The notes below the pieces were generated by a model. That model made no database searches and had not been told where the DNA came from. It was given only the letters and a program-made list of their open reading frames with translations. Below, in pieces: positions 6,443 to 16,100 of a DNA stretch of 18,058 bases. The DNA lies in assembly GCA_964455285.1 (NCBI GenBank), contig CAYVVG010000070.1:1-18058 (forward strand). The letters are read 5' to 3'. Position 1 is the stretch's first letter. Each line of letters starts with the position of its first letter. The position numbers were made by a program, and so were the translations under genes. The DNA comes from CAIVAT01 sp964455285 (GTDB taxonomy: Bacteria > Bacteroidota > Bacteroidia > Bacteroidales > FEN-979).

Positions 6443-7600
6443 TTATTCGATGAAGGTGATGACGGCAGCGCCGCCTTCGCCCGGTTTGGGGAGGATGCTG
6501 CCGGAATAGCCGTTGATCACGCCGCCGGTGCCCGGCTTCGAGGTGAAATACCGTTCGCTCAGGAAGGACCTCACCAGCCCGATAAAGGTGTCGAGCACGG
6601 CGCTGTTCGACTGGGAGGCGTAGCCCGTCACCGTCCCTATATTGTTCACGCCGGCGGCGCCGTTGACCGGGTAAGTGGTGTAACTGCCCCGTTTGCCGCC
6701 CTTGCCGCCTGACGCTTTCCAGCTGTCGAACCAGGTATCGCCGCCGTGCCCCCCGTCGGTGTCGCCGTAGTAACCCGGGTAGGAATAGTAGGCGTTGTTG
6801 CCCGCGGTGCCGCCCGATCCGATCACGACGGTGAACTGCTGCGAAGGTGAAACGCTGATCTCCTGCCTCACGAACCCGCCTGATCCGCCATCGCCGCCCG
6901 GGTTCAGGAAGTTGTAGCTGTAGGAATAGGCGCCCGCGCCGCCACCGCCACCCGCGCCGCCCCATAATTCAACCTTGATCTTCGATACCGAAGGAGGCAC
7001 GGTCCAGGTCTGGGAGGATGTAAGGGTGACCGGTCCGGGAAGGTTGTTCCCTCCCTGGGCGGGGGCGTTGATGATGTATGGATTGACGCTGGTCCCGTTG
7101 CCGCTCAAAGAGATGTTGGAGCCGGCCTGCAGCTTGGTCTCGGACCCGTCGGTAACGGGTTTGTTGGTGAGGTCGTTATAATTGCCGCTGAAGGTGTTTG
7201 CCGCTTTCAAGGCATAGAGCGAATAGGGTACGCTGAGCAGCCGGCTGGTGCCGGTCACGCTGTATGAATTGCCACCCGAGGGGTCGGTCTCGGTTTTCAG
7301 GAAGAAAGGGCCCTGGTCCCAGGCGATGTCGGAGAAGACGCCCACCGTAGGGGAGCCGTTGCCGATCTCGAGGGTGACCAGTCCGTTGACATTGCTCAGC
7401 GCCTGGTGCACCTCGGAGTAAATGACGGTGCCTGTTTCCGAACCCTGGAGGACCGAAATGCGGATGCCGACCGTGGCATTCTGGATCAGTTTTCCGGCTG
7501 CATTCCGCACCACGGCCTGGTAGCTCATCATTTGCGGGACCTGGGCCAGGGCCGGGAACAACAGTCCCATGAGAAAAAAGGTGGCGATGAATCGTTTCAT
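6443..7600 (-). CDS. Secreted glycine-rich, tail-fibre-like surface protein
   Basis: This 385-residue protein has a signal peptide (about 1-19, ending PALA). Its N-terminal domain (about 20-150) starts QVPQMMSYQAVVRN and ends SVPYSLYALKAA; I recognise it from many Bacteroidota proteins, where it precedes collagen-like or tail-fibre-like parts. A short linker with YNDLTNKPV leads to a glycine-rich beta domain (about 190-385). That domain has WTVPPSVSKIKVELWGGAGG, a Tyr/Gly low-complexity stretch, and a closing GEGGAAVITF strand, the pattern of glycine-rich domains in phage tail and surface fibres. The gene starts 3 nt after the stop of the small T9SS cargo, so the two are co-translated. A role as a surface fibre or adhesin is inferred; no sorting domain of its own is evident. 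Confidence 0.7.
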   Translation of the reverse strand: MKRFIATFFLMGLLFPALAQVPQMMSYQAVVRNAAGKLIQNATVGIRISVLQGSETGTVIYSEVHQALSNVNGLVTLEIGNGSPTVGVFSDIAWDQGPFFLKTETDPSGGNSYSVTGTSRLLSVPYSLYALKAANTFSGNYNDLTNKPVTDGSETKLQAGSNISLSGNGTSVNPYIINAPAQGGNNLPGPVTLTSSQTWTVPPSVSKIKVELWGGAGGGGGAGAYSYSYNFLNPGGDGGSGGFVRQEISVSPSQQFTVVIGSGGTAGNNAYYSYPGYYGDTDGGHGGDTWFDSWKASGGKGGKRGSYTTYPVNGAAGVNNIGTVTGYASQSNSAVLDTFIGLVRSFLSERYFTSKPGTGGVINGYSGSILPKPGEGGAAVITFIE

Positions 7601-7603
7601 ACC

Positions 7604-8092
7604 CTATTTTTTTATGACCTTCCAGGTCGCCATTTTCATATTCCCTTCGAAAAGGCTCAGCAGATAGGTACCTGCCTGCCGGGCAGCCATCGGGATCTCC
7701 ATTTCCTTGCCCGCAACCCCTGATCCCTCCAGCAGCACTCCCTGAATGTCCCTGAGTTCATACCGGAAGCGGGTCACATCTTCGCGTTCAAGCGAGAGCA
7801 CTACTTTTGTGAGGGCCGGGTTCGGGTACACCCTGCAGGCAAGGGGGAATTCCGTGTCGCCGATGCCGTCCATGAAAAGGATCTCGTAGGGTTGCTGCAC
7901 ACCTTCACCGACTGTTCCGGTTGAGCCGGCATTCAGATGAAAGATGGCCTGCCCGACGGAATAGCTTGAGGTCCCCCCGCTTCCGGAGACATCGCCGGCG
8001 GCGGAAAGGACTGTTTCCTGTGACTGTGCCGGGAGCGACAGCAGGAGAAGCAGAACAAGGATCGCCGCACCAGGAATCGATCTCAGGACCAT
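7604..8092 (-). CDS. Small T9SS type A sorting-domain protein
   Basis: The 162-residue protein has a strong signal peptide (about 1-25, ending PAQSQ). A short domain follows with ETVLSAAGDVSGSGGTSSYS, a pattern common in small Bacteroidota exported proteins. The C-terminal T9SS type A sorting domain (about 85-162) shows VYPNPALTKVVLSLE, YELRDIQGVLL and a final GTYLLSLFEGN...KVIKK. The protein is thus exported by Sec, then moved across the outer membrane by T9SS. Its own cargo portion is only about 60 residues, so it may be an accessory to the glycine-rich protein encoded 3 nt downstream. The reading frame ends in an A-rich run before TAG. Confidence 0.8.
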   Translation of the reverse strand: MVLRSIPGAAILVLLLLLSLPAQSQETVLSAAGDVSGSGGTSSYSVGQAIFHLNAGSTGTVGEGVQQPYEILFMDGIGDTEFPLACRVYPNPALTKVVLSLEREDVTRFRYELRDIQGVLLEGSGVAGKEMEIPMAARQAGTYLLSLFEGNMKMATWKVIKK

Positions 8093-8242
8093 CGGACTGA
8101 ATGTTTCAATGGATAACGGTTCTGTAAGGTTTTCAAAGATAATTATAAATTGGCAGAATGATCTTCAGGATGGTAAAATAATTTCAGGATGGAAAATGCT
8201 TCTGTGTTATGTCTTCACTGAACATCCATGAAGCGTGATGGT
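8093..8242. other. Intergenic gap with a direct repeat
   Basis: This 150-bp AT-rich gap separates the LysDH-like gene from the T9SS cargo pair. A direct repeat, TTCAGGATGGTAAAAT (8164-8179) and TTCAGGATGGAAAAT (8183-8197), has a period of 19 bp and lies upstream of the promoter candidate at 8134-8141. That position would fit an activator or operator site. No convincing terminator hairpin is seen. Confidence 0.4.
8134..8141 (-). promoter_or_regulatory. Putative -7 box for the T9SS cargo/glycine-rich pair
   Basis: On the minus strand TATCTTTG matches TAnnTTTG exactly, 41 nt upstream of the ATG at 8092, in an AT-rich context. No clear -33 box is seen. It would make 8092-6443, and perhaps the ligase gene, a separate transcription unit from the long gene string upstream. 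Confidence 0.5.
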
Positions 8243-9397
8243 TCATTCAACCGGCTCTTTCGAAAACCGGTACACGACTCCCCTCTCCGCCAGCCCGTCG
8301 AGCAGGAATTTTACGCAGGAGGGGTGCTTCCCGACATATTCCGGGACGGAGATCCCTTTGTGCGTGTACAGCCCAGAGGCGATCATGCGCAGGGCGACGG
8401 TGGCCGTATAGCCGGTGGTACGGGCCATCGAGTGGATACCGGAAACCGGGTCGTAGCGGTCGTCCAGGTCCCAGGCAAGGCGCAGCCTGTCGCCGTTCTT
8501 CAACCCTTCGGCGACCACCCGCATGACGGTGAGGTCGGCTTCGCCCTCCTGCAGTTTCCATTGATGGAAGAGAAGCTGCGACGTCAGGTCCACCGGACGC
8601 ACCGGGTGGCCGTTCAACTCCACCGGCTCGGTGCCGAGGAATCCGCTTTCGCGTAAAATTCTGATCTTTTCAATATGTCCGGGCCAGCGCAGGGTCTTCT
8701 CCTTCATATCGGGACAGGCAACCGTATGCAGCAGCGAACGGAGGCCGTCGGTGTTGAAGGCTTCCAGCGTGCCGACGCCGGGGAAGTCGATGAGTTCGGG
8801 ATCGGAGAGGGCGGGTTTGACGATCACTTCCCCCCGCTCTTTCAGCCGGGCCGGCCGGCTATACTCTTCGATCACATCGGCCGGAGAGAAGACCGCCCTG
8901 TATTCCCAGGGCCAGGTGCGCACTTCAGGCAGCCCTCCCACCATGTACGTCACCCGTTCCAGCCGGTCGAGCAGGTGCGCGGCATATCCGATCAGCACGT
9001 TGCACATGCCCGGCGCCACCCCCATATCGACCAGCGCGGTGACGTTCCGGCTTTTTGCCAGTTCATCGAGCGCGAAGGGATCCTCGATGAAGAAAGCGAT
9101 ATCGACCACATTCTTCCCCGCTTCCACCACCGCCTTCAGGGTCTGAAAGCCGAGAAAACCCGGCATGGCGTTGATCACCAGGTCGAAATCCTGCACCCTG
9201 GCGGCGACATTCGCAGGAATCTCCAGGTCGTCGCGGGTCACTATCACCGGCACACCGGCACGACGGGCTTTTCCGGTGAGGGCTTCGAGCGCGTCCTGGC
9301 TGTGGTCGGCGACCGTCACACGGATATCGGGGCCGGAGGCAAGGTCGAGGGCCATCGGTCCTCCCACCAGGCCGGCCCCCAGTACGATCACTTTCAT
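8243..9397 (-). CDS. Saccharopine dehydrogenase-family oxidoreductase, L-lysine 6-dehydrogenase-like
   Basis: The 384-residue protein opens with a Rossmann NAD(P)-binding loop GAGLVG (7-12), with an acidic residue at the end of strand two (VADHS). The mid part has DMGVAPGMCNVLIGY, VGGLPEV and WEYRAVFS, and the C-terminal domain has LEAFNTDGL, LRWPGHIEKIRIL and MARTTGYT. This set matches my memory of bacterial L-lysine 6-dehydrogenase, which oxidises lysine to allysine/piperideine-6-carboxylate, better than true saccharopine dehydrogenase. The substrate is not proven. The ATG at 9397 is chosen over 9418 because a GGGAAG-like ribosome site precedes it and it avoids overlapping the upstream gene; the gap is then 13 nt. 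It is a metabolic gene at the end of a surface-protein string. Confidence 0.75.
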   Translation of the reverse strand: MKVIVLGAGLVGGPMALDLASGPDIRVTVADHSQDALEALTGKARRAGVPVIVTRDDLEIPANVAARVQDFDLVINAMPGFLGFQTLKAVVEAGKNVVDIAFFIEDPFALDELAKSRNVTALVDMGVAPGMCNVLIGYAAHLLDRLERVTYMVGGLPEVRTWPWEYRAVFSPADVIEEYSRPARLKERGEVIVKPALSDPELIDFPGVGTLEAFNTDGLRSLLHTVACPDMKEKTLRWPGHIEKIRILRESGFLGTEPVELNGHPVRPVDLTSQLLFHQWKLQEGEADLTVMRVVAEGLKNGDRLRLAWDLDDRYDPVSGIHSMARTTGYTATVALRMIASGLYTHKGISVPEYVGKHPSCVKFLLDGLAERGVVYRFSKEPVE

Positions 9398-9410
9398 AGT
9401 TCTTCCCTGG

Positions 9411-11348
9411 TTATTCAATAGTCAGTTCATAGATCTCCCCCACATAGTCGACCGCCGGGAACGGGATGTTGTCCTGCGAATAGGCCGACCCGATCCACCA
9501 TTTCGTATTGTGGAACTCCTGGGTGACGATCAGCAGCATCTGGTTGTTGGGGATCGAGGTCACCTTGTCGTCCAGGTATCCCACCACGCGCAACCTGTCT
9601 TTGGAAGGACCTATGCGCCAGATGATCTTGTCGGGCTGCCAGTCGATCTGGAAATAGTAGAACGGCGACCCGAAGAGCTCGTCGTCGGGTTCGGGGGATT
9701 TCTGGGTCAGGGCGCGGTAGCTGTCGTCCCAGCGGTGCGACCAGAAAGTCCTGTTCTCATACCGTACGGGATAACATCCGGCGGTGAACTGATCAGGCTG
9801 ATGGCAGGCCATGTCCCAGTTGGTGCAGCACACCATGATCCTGTCGTCGTCGGCCAGGATCTCTTCGGGGAAGGGAACGTTCCAGTTCAGCACGTTATGC
9901 TGGTCGTCGATGCCGTTGCTGTAGGCGGGGGGAAGGATGTAATTCGGGCAGTAGGGAACCGTTTTCAGGATCTCAAAATCGATCTCGGAGTAACCGACAT
10001 TTTTGACCCGCTGGTCCTGCAGGCCGCCGTAGTAATTGGCCATGTAGCCGTCCTTGCTGCAGTCGCGCCGGAAGTTCCAATCGGCCTGGCTCTGGGTGAT
10101 CAGCCAGATGGCGTTGGTGATGCCGTTCCACAGGTTGTTCTTGTTCAGCAGTTCAGTGAGCTTGCATTTCACCGTGTACTTTCCGAAGGTCATGCCGTGG
10201 CGCGTGATCACCCCGACATTTTCTTTCCGCCATTTGCCGAACTCCGCGCGGGGATTCCTGAGGGTGATCTTGTGTTCCGCCGGGTCGGAAACCGCCGTCT
10301 CGCACGGGGGATTCGCGATGGTGGCGGTGATGGCCACCAGCTCCTCCTTTCGCCAGAACCGCTTGTTCCAGTTGTAATCCATCCGCGAGTAATTGCCGTT
10401 GAGCACATCGGCGATCACCGGGATGTTGTTCATTTTGGTCGTCGGATCGATGTAATGGATGAACTGTTCGAAGGCAGCCGTCCGGAAAAGGCTGCTGTCC
10501 TGGCCGCAGCCGGACTTCCTGAATTTATCGGCATCCTCGCGCGAATAGTTGACCGGGTTGAGGTAGATCCCCGAGCCGGGATCGGGCCTGGCCGCGACCC
10601 GGAGCAGCGAAGGGGAAACCTGGACGACGTTGTCGGGCAACGATTTTCCGGGCCCGTAGAGGAACCAGAAAAAGGGGTTGATAAATCCTTCGGGCCCTGT
10701 GGATCCGATGTCCCGGACCGTGACAGGGATCCAGTTTTGGGTAATGTTGCCGTTGGCAGTGACAACCAGCATGAACCGGTAGTTCCCGACGCGGGGATTC
10801 CGTTTCCACCGGTCGTTGACCCCTTTGTCGAAATAGCGCGTTTCGTTCCGGGGGTTTCCCACGATGCGGAAGCGGCTCCGCACCGGGTGAAAATCGCCGT
10901 CAGGAGCGATGGTGCCGGTTTCGGCGAAGGTGACGTCCGCCTCTTCCCAGCTTCCGTAAAAGTTTTCCCAGGCATTGGGATGCTGCCTCAGGGTATCGCC
11001 GGGATCCCGCTCGGGGAATTTGTACGATTCATTCTGGTAATAGATCTTGTAGCGGAAATTCTGCGTCTCCCTGCCCGTATTTTTGATGAAGAACTCCATT
11101 TCGAAATACCCTCCTTCCGCCTGCCGGCCGGGGAGAATGAAGCCCGAGGAGATGGCGCCGGGGTAGTCGAGGAAAAGGGTCTCCCCCTCTTTCCAGTTGA
11201 CCATCGGGTTAAAATCCTTCACTGCGAATATTTCGCTGGCCGCTTCGGGGGTACGGGCGGGCTGACCGCACGAGATGAAGAGTCCCAACAGGAAGGCCAG
11301 CAGGAAGGGGTAGCGCAGATGCCGGGACAGAAAAGTACGGTCAGTCAT
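9411..11348 (-). CDS. Lipoprotein with C-terminal GH16-like (beta-glucanase-type) domain
   Basis: This 645-residue protein starts with a lipoprotein signal ending FISC, the lipidated Cys near residue 27. Residues about 40-380 are beta-rich and unassigned, with many Trp/Tyr/Asn. From about 385 the protein looks like glycoside hydrolase family 16: MTFGKYTVKCKL, NAIWLI, and EIDFE at 455-459, the family's catalytic E-x-D-x-E motif with nucleophile and acid/base. FQIDWQPDKIIWRIG (about 566-580) and a closing VDYVGEIYEL strand follow, also typical. It likely acts on a beta-glucan or galactan at the cell surface; specificity cannot be read from sequence. The ATG at 11348 overlaps the upstream stop within ATGACTGA, suggesting translational coupling. 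An ATG at 11363 is a less likely start. Confidence 0.75.
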   Translation of the reverse strand: MTDRTFLSRHLRYPFLLAFLLGLFISCGQPARTPEAASEIFAVKDFNPMVNWKEGETLFLDYPGAISSGFILPGRQAEGGYFEMEFFIKNTGRETQNFRYKIYYQNESYKFPERDPGDTLRQHPNAWENFYGSWEEADVTFAETGTIAPDGDFHPVRSRFRIVGNPRNETRYFDKGVNDRWKRNPRVGNYRFMLVVTANGNITQNWIPVTVRDIGSTGPEGFINPFFWFLYGPGKSLPDNVVQVSPSLLRVAARPDPGSGIYLNPVNYSREDADKFRKSGCGQDSSLFRTAAFEQFIHYIDPTTKMNNIPVIADVLNGNYSRMDYNWNKRFWRKEELVAITATIANPPCETAVSDPAEHKITLRNPRAEFGKWRKENVGVITRHGMTFGKYTVKCKLTELLNKNNLWNGITNAIWLITQSQADWNFRRDCSKDGYMANYYGGLQDQRVKNVGYSEIDFEILKTVPYCPNYILPPAYSNGIDDQHNVLNWNVPFPEEILADDDRIMVCCTNWDMACHQPDQFTAGCYPVRYENRTFWSHRWDDSYRALTQKSPEPDDELFGSPFYYFQIDWQPDKIIWRIGPSKDRLRVVGYLDDKVTSIPNNQMLLIVTQEFHNTKWWIGSAYSQDNIPFPAVDYVGEIYELTIE

Positions 11349-13128
11349 GGGTGGGAAGGGCATAAATGTCGGTAAAATCGGGGAGCACAGACTGGTACTG
11401 CCGGGAGGGGTTCACCCGGCCGGCGACCAGGAACGACATGGCCCGGTCGTTAATCCGGTCGTTAAAACGACCGGGAATGAGATGAAGGGTTTCGTAATAC
11501 TTCGGATTCCGGTCGAGGTCATATCCGCGGAAATCAACCCACGACCGGATAATAAATGTGGTGTCGTTGAACCGGATCTCCTTCAGGTCGTACCGCCAGT
11601 CGCGGTTGTAACGGTAGATCCGTTTGCCTCCTCCTTCTGCCGCCAGGACGAAAAACCGGTCGCCGGGCCTGAGGGTGTCCGGTCCGATGGTCCTTCCGGC
11701 AGGGTCACCTCCCCGGGCTGAAAGGCAGGATTCCCAGCGTGATCCGGCGAGGTTCAGGCGGTGAAGCGACCAGGCGGCGCCTCCCTCCGCCCCTTTTCCG
11801 GCAACGGTCAGGATGACATCGGCGGGACCGGGCAAAAAGGCACCCGCCGTGATGGTTGCTTCCGATATGCTTGATCGCCAACCATTTACTGGCGGATCCG
11901 CGGATCCCGCGACCTCTTTCCAGGTTCCGCTTCCCGGTGCCGGAGAATAAGAGACCACTTTCCACGATCCGCCGGAGGCAGCCAGGAGGAGTTCGCTCCG
12001 CCCGTCGCCGTTGAAGTCGCCGGCCGCCATGCGACTCACGGGGGCTTCGGGTTTTCCGATGCGTTTCACGGTGACCGGCGAGCCGCTCGCTGCTCCCGCA
12101 TCCCGGGTGGCAGGGAACGAGAGCAGGATCCATCCCTTTTCTCCCGCGACCAGCAACTGTTCCTCCTTCCCCGGCAGGAAATTACCTTTCAGCACAGCGG
12201 TCACCGGGGCAACAGCCGCGGCCGCCTCCGGATCCGACAGGACGATCTTTGAAAATTCATGGCCACCGGTCCGGCGGGCATGCACCGACAGTCTCCCCTC
12301 CTTCTGCACGATGGCGACGGCATCGGTGCCGGTCCCGAAAAGGTCGGCTGCCACCACAAAGTCGTTTGCCCCGATGCCGGAGGGCGGGAGGGGCTGAGGA
12401 CCGGGAACCCTTTCAAGGAGGGTTGTCGGGAAGGGCGGGTGGTTGAATTTCGGCTGATATCCACCGGGGCGGGTCATGTCGACGCGGGCGGAGTCGCCCC
12501 GGCGATCCACGGCTCCCCCGAAAGAGACGAAGTAGTCGTCGACCAGGATGTCGGTGGAGCTGTTGTTCCAGAAATAGACCTGGACCTTGTATCCAGGCTT
12601 GAACTGTACCCCTGAGAGGTCAAAATAGGTGCTGATCTTGAACCACTTGCCGCGGGGGATCTCCGGTTCCTGGACGTGGAGCCCTTTCCAGCAGACATTC
12701 ACCCCCACCTCGTTGGAGGCGGTAAAGACGAAGCTGCCCTTCACTTCGGATTTTGTCGGGAAAACGTACAGCCAGGCGCTGAGGGCCACGGCTTTCAGGT
12801 TCTCCACCCCGATCTCGCCGGCGGTGCGTTCCACCACCACGCTGAAACTGTTCTGGCCGAATGCTTTCACGGCATACTGGCCCGAATGGGCGAGACCTTT
12901 GCGAAAGCCGCCGGGCATCTCTTTTCCGGGAGGCACCTCGAAATCATAATATAGCGTGTTCGGGGGAAGGGCGCGTGCCTTCTGCGGGTTGGTGAACTCC
13001 TTTTCCGATCCGGCGGGCATTTTCACCATTTTGGTGAAGGGCAGGTAGCGCCGGCCCAGCGAGAAGACCACTACGGCCAGTGCAAGCAGGATCCCGAGTA
13101 CAAGGAGTCGTTTGTTTCTTTTCTTCAT
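11341..13128 (-). CDS. Membrane-anchored protein with CBM-like jelly roll and FG-GAP/VCBS-like repeats
   Basis: The 595-residue protein has a basic N terminus and one hydrophobic anchor (about 8-24). Residues about 58-205 resemble a carbohydrate-binding beta-sandwich: YYDFEVPPG, HSGQYAVKAFGQNSF, ALSAWLYVFP, GKWFKIS and a late ILVDDYFVSF strand. Residues about 255-590 contain propeller-like repeats, the clearest being AAGDFNGDGRSELLLAASGG (368-387), an FG-GAP/VCBS calcium loop, and a weaker AADLFGTGTDAVAIV (260-274). Such proteins are often surface or periplasmic scaffolds; no enzyme motif is visible. It begins 9 nt after the stop of the T9SS cargo gene and overlaps the GH16-like gene by 8 nt, so the three probably work as a set. 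Confidence 0.65.
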   Translation of the reverse strand: MKKRNKRLLVLGILLALAVVVFSLGRRYLPFTKMVKMPAGSEKEFTNPQKARALPPNTLYYDFEVPPGKEMPGGFRKGLAHSGQYAVKAFGQNSFSVVVERTAGEIGVENLKAVALSAWLYVFPTKSEVKGSFVFTASNEVGVNVCWKGLHVQEPEIPRGKWFKISTYFDLSGVQFKPGYKVQVYFWNNSSTDILVDDYFVSFGGAVDRRGDSARVDMTRPGGYQPKFNHPPFPTTLLERVPGPQPLPPSGIGANDFVVAADLFGTGTDAVAIVQKEGRLSVHARRTGGHEFSKIVLSDPEAAAAVAPVTAVLKGNFLPGKEEQLLVAGEKGWILLSFPATRDAGAASGSPVTVKRIGKPEAPVSRMAAGDFNGDGRSELLLAASGGSWKVVSYSPAPGSGTWKEVAGSADPPVNGWRSSISEATITAGAFLPGPADVILTVAGKGAEGGAAWSLHRLNLAGSRWESCLSARGGDPAGRTIGPDTLRPGDRFFVLAAEGGGKRIYRYNRDWRYDLKEIRFNDTTFIIRSWVDFRGYDLDRNPKYYETLHLIPGRFNDRINDRAMSFLVAGRVNPSRQYQSVLPDFTDIYALPTHD

Positions 13129-13137
13129 GCGTCGGGT

Positions 13138-16100
13138 TTAACGGATGACGATCATCTTGCGTTGTCCATGATCCTTTCCGGCCGTCATCCGGCATATGTA
13201 GATCCCCGCCGGTATTGCATGGCCATTCCCGTCGGTGCCGTCCCAGGTCAGCGAATGGTTCCCTGCATGCTGTGACGGGATATCCCACTGCCGGATCAGG
13301 ATCCCCCGGCAGTCGGATACCTCGAGGGTCACGCGTCCGGGTTGCGCCAGGGAATAACGGATTTCCGTTTCCCGTGTGAAAGGGTTCGGGAAGCTGCCCA
13401 GCAGCCTCGAGGTGGTGACCGTTCCGGGTTCTGCGACCGATACGGGGAAGGTGACGTGAAGGATCACCGGGATGATCCTGTGGTTGTTGTAAGGATCGCG
13501 GATCACAAGGCTGCAGCGATAGTCGCCCGGAACCAATCCCGTGGTGCTGACATTTGCCAGGACCGTTGTGCTCTGGCCGGCGGGCAGGCTTCCGGTGCCG
13601 GTGATCACCGTGAGCCAACCGTTCGGAAGCCCGGCGTTGGCGATCTTCATGGAACCGGTGAGGGTGTTCGGAAGGCCCCCCATGTTGTCGCCGAGCAGCT
13701 GGTCAATGACAAAGATGTCGTTGATAAACCCTTCGCCCACGAAGCCGTTCACGGCAGCAACAGCGGTATCGCCGGGCTTGATCACACCGCGGCCACCCGT
13801 GCTTTCCCCGTGCCATCTGAGCGAAACTCCGTTCCCGCCCGGGGTGGTCAGCGCCAGATCGCCGAGCGATCCGCCGGTAAAGGCCGTGGCCGTGTCGATG
13901 ACCACTCCCGGAGGAAAGTCGAGCCGTATGTCGCGGATATATTCATTGTCGGGACTCAGGTTCATCACCCGGAACTGCCATTGGAAGGTCTCGCCCGGCA
14001 CAAAGTCGGTCGCCAGGCAGGTCATATGGGAGCCCGTGAGGTTGTCGCCGAACCCGTCCTTTTTGTTGGCGGTGGTATCGAAAACGAGGGTGGCGAATTT
14101 CAGGATCCCTCCGCCGGCATTGGTGACCGTCAAGGGCAGGGTGGCATTGTCGTCGATGGGAAGGGTCATTTCCAGCGATGGAGGGGTCACCGAAAGCAGC
14201 GGCACGGCGTTGGCGATCAGCGGGAATTTGATGAAGTCGATCAGGCAACCGTCCCATCCGGTCGAGGTCGAGTAATCTTTGTGAAAGGTCCACGACAACG
14301 TGTGGTATCCCGGGGTCAACCAGAAAGATTCCTGGCTCCAGGGGATGACCCCGTCCCACCGCTGCATCTCGAAATTATCGATCTTGAACAGGAGATAATC
14401 GTAATCGAGATTCCCCGACGGGTCGTGTTCGCAGGAGACATATTTGTAGAAGGAAACGGGGCCGGCGGCGAGTACGTTGACATTGATGAGCAGCTGGCTT
14501 TCCTGGGAGTCGCCGATCCAGCCCGACCTGGCGCTGAAACTCCCCTCGAATTTCACGCCCGATTCGATCAGCCAGGGAGCCGTCCCCGCGGTGTACCAGG
14601 GAAATTTTTCCAGGTTGCCGGTCTCGAAATCCTCCACGATCTCGCCGGAGAAGAGGTAGGTCGTGTCGTTTTGCGCAAAGTCGTTGTTGGCCGTGACATG
14701 TGAATAGAGCGGATAGATGTGTTCCAGCGGGGCGGAACTTCCTGCCGCGGCAGCGAAGACAAGGATATGCGAAGAATCGGCCGCCAGCAGCGGAATACTC
14801 CCGGTGGCGGTGTTCAGCACCAGGTTCGTGTCGGGTGAGACCAGTTGCACCTGGATGCCGGAGGCCCCAACGCTGCCCGCGTTGCTGTAAGTTACCCGCA
14901 GGCCGGCGCTCTCGCCCGGTTCGGGGCGACCGTTGTCACCGTCGTCAAACTGCACCGAGGTGATCCGGAGTACAGGGGCGTGGGCGACCAGGGGCAGCGG
15001 ACGCTGGAAGGTCTGCTCCTGGGCCTGCACATGCAACATCATTGTAAAGGCATGATTGTCGGGGATGTTCGGCGAAACTTTGAACGAAAGGGCGTTGGCC
15101 AGGCTCAGGACCTGTCCGCCCGCAATGGTGTTGACGGTCTCGGTGCTGTCGAGCAGGGTGATCCACGGATCCGTCTCGGTGAGCGTAAATAAAAGCTGGT
15201 TCAGCGTCTGTGTGCCCACATTGTTGAGACCGATGGTGATGGTGGCGGTTTCACCGAACTCCACGAGGCTGTCGCCGCCGGAGATGACCGTCTGGCTGAT
15301 GAGCAACCCGTAGGAACTGAAGAGCAGTGTTTTGGTCGATGAAAGGTTGTTGTTGTCGGTGACCTCGAACTTGATCGGCAGGTTCTGGTAGGAATGTTCG
15401 GGCATTCCCTGGAAATGGCCGTCTTCGGTGATCTCCATTTCGGGTGGAAAACCGCAGGAGAGGAACTTGTCGAGGGTGTTGGGGGTCGCTGTCCCGTTAT
15501 GGAAGGCGGAAAACTGGAAGTTCTTATTGTCGCCCGATGACAAGCCGCCGGTCCATGAAGTTCCGATCGGATAGGTCATGTCGCCGTAATAATATTCGAT
15601 GGTGCCGTTGGGGAAGAGCTTTACCGCGAAGTTCAGGTTGGTGCTGCCCTGCATGCCGTACAGGGAGGCTTTCCACCGGAAGATGGCGTAGCTGCCGTTT
15701 CCCTCGTACCAGATGCCCTGTCCCTGCGAGGGATAGATCCCGAGGTCGGCCATGAAGGGGGCGATGATCCGGGTCTGCCGGAAGAGCAGCATTTTGTCGA
15801 TCAGGTAGGGATAGGTGAACGGCTGGTCGTCGAAAAGGATGTACCCGTCGGCATAAACGTACACTTTATTGACCGAACCCTTGTAGAAGGGAACCGAGAA
15901 GTCGAGGGTCTTGACGGCATAGCCCGTATTGTTGTTGGTCAGTGTCAGGGGTTGCGCGGTCACGGTGGGGAAGGTGGCGGGCAGGGTGCTTTCCGGGTAG
16001 GTCAGTTTTGCATCCCACCGGTAGGGAGGGGTTCCGCCCCCGGCCGAGAGGGCTACGTCGTAGGGCTGGTACAGCTGGGCCGGAGGGAGGTTGGCATTGG

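Noticed and set aside
9165..11375. A 736-residue open frame on the plus strand opposite the LysDH-like and GH16-like genes
   Set aside because: It is an antisense shadow: the minus strand has coherent families, signal peptide and operon spacing, while the plus frame is rich in V/G/R/D with no recognisable motif. GC-rich codon use opens such frames.
13342..14703. A 453-residue plus-strand frame opposite the T9SS cargo gene
   Set aside because: Antisense shadow with no domain; the minus strand encodes continuous Ig-like and sorting domains.
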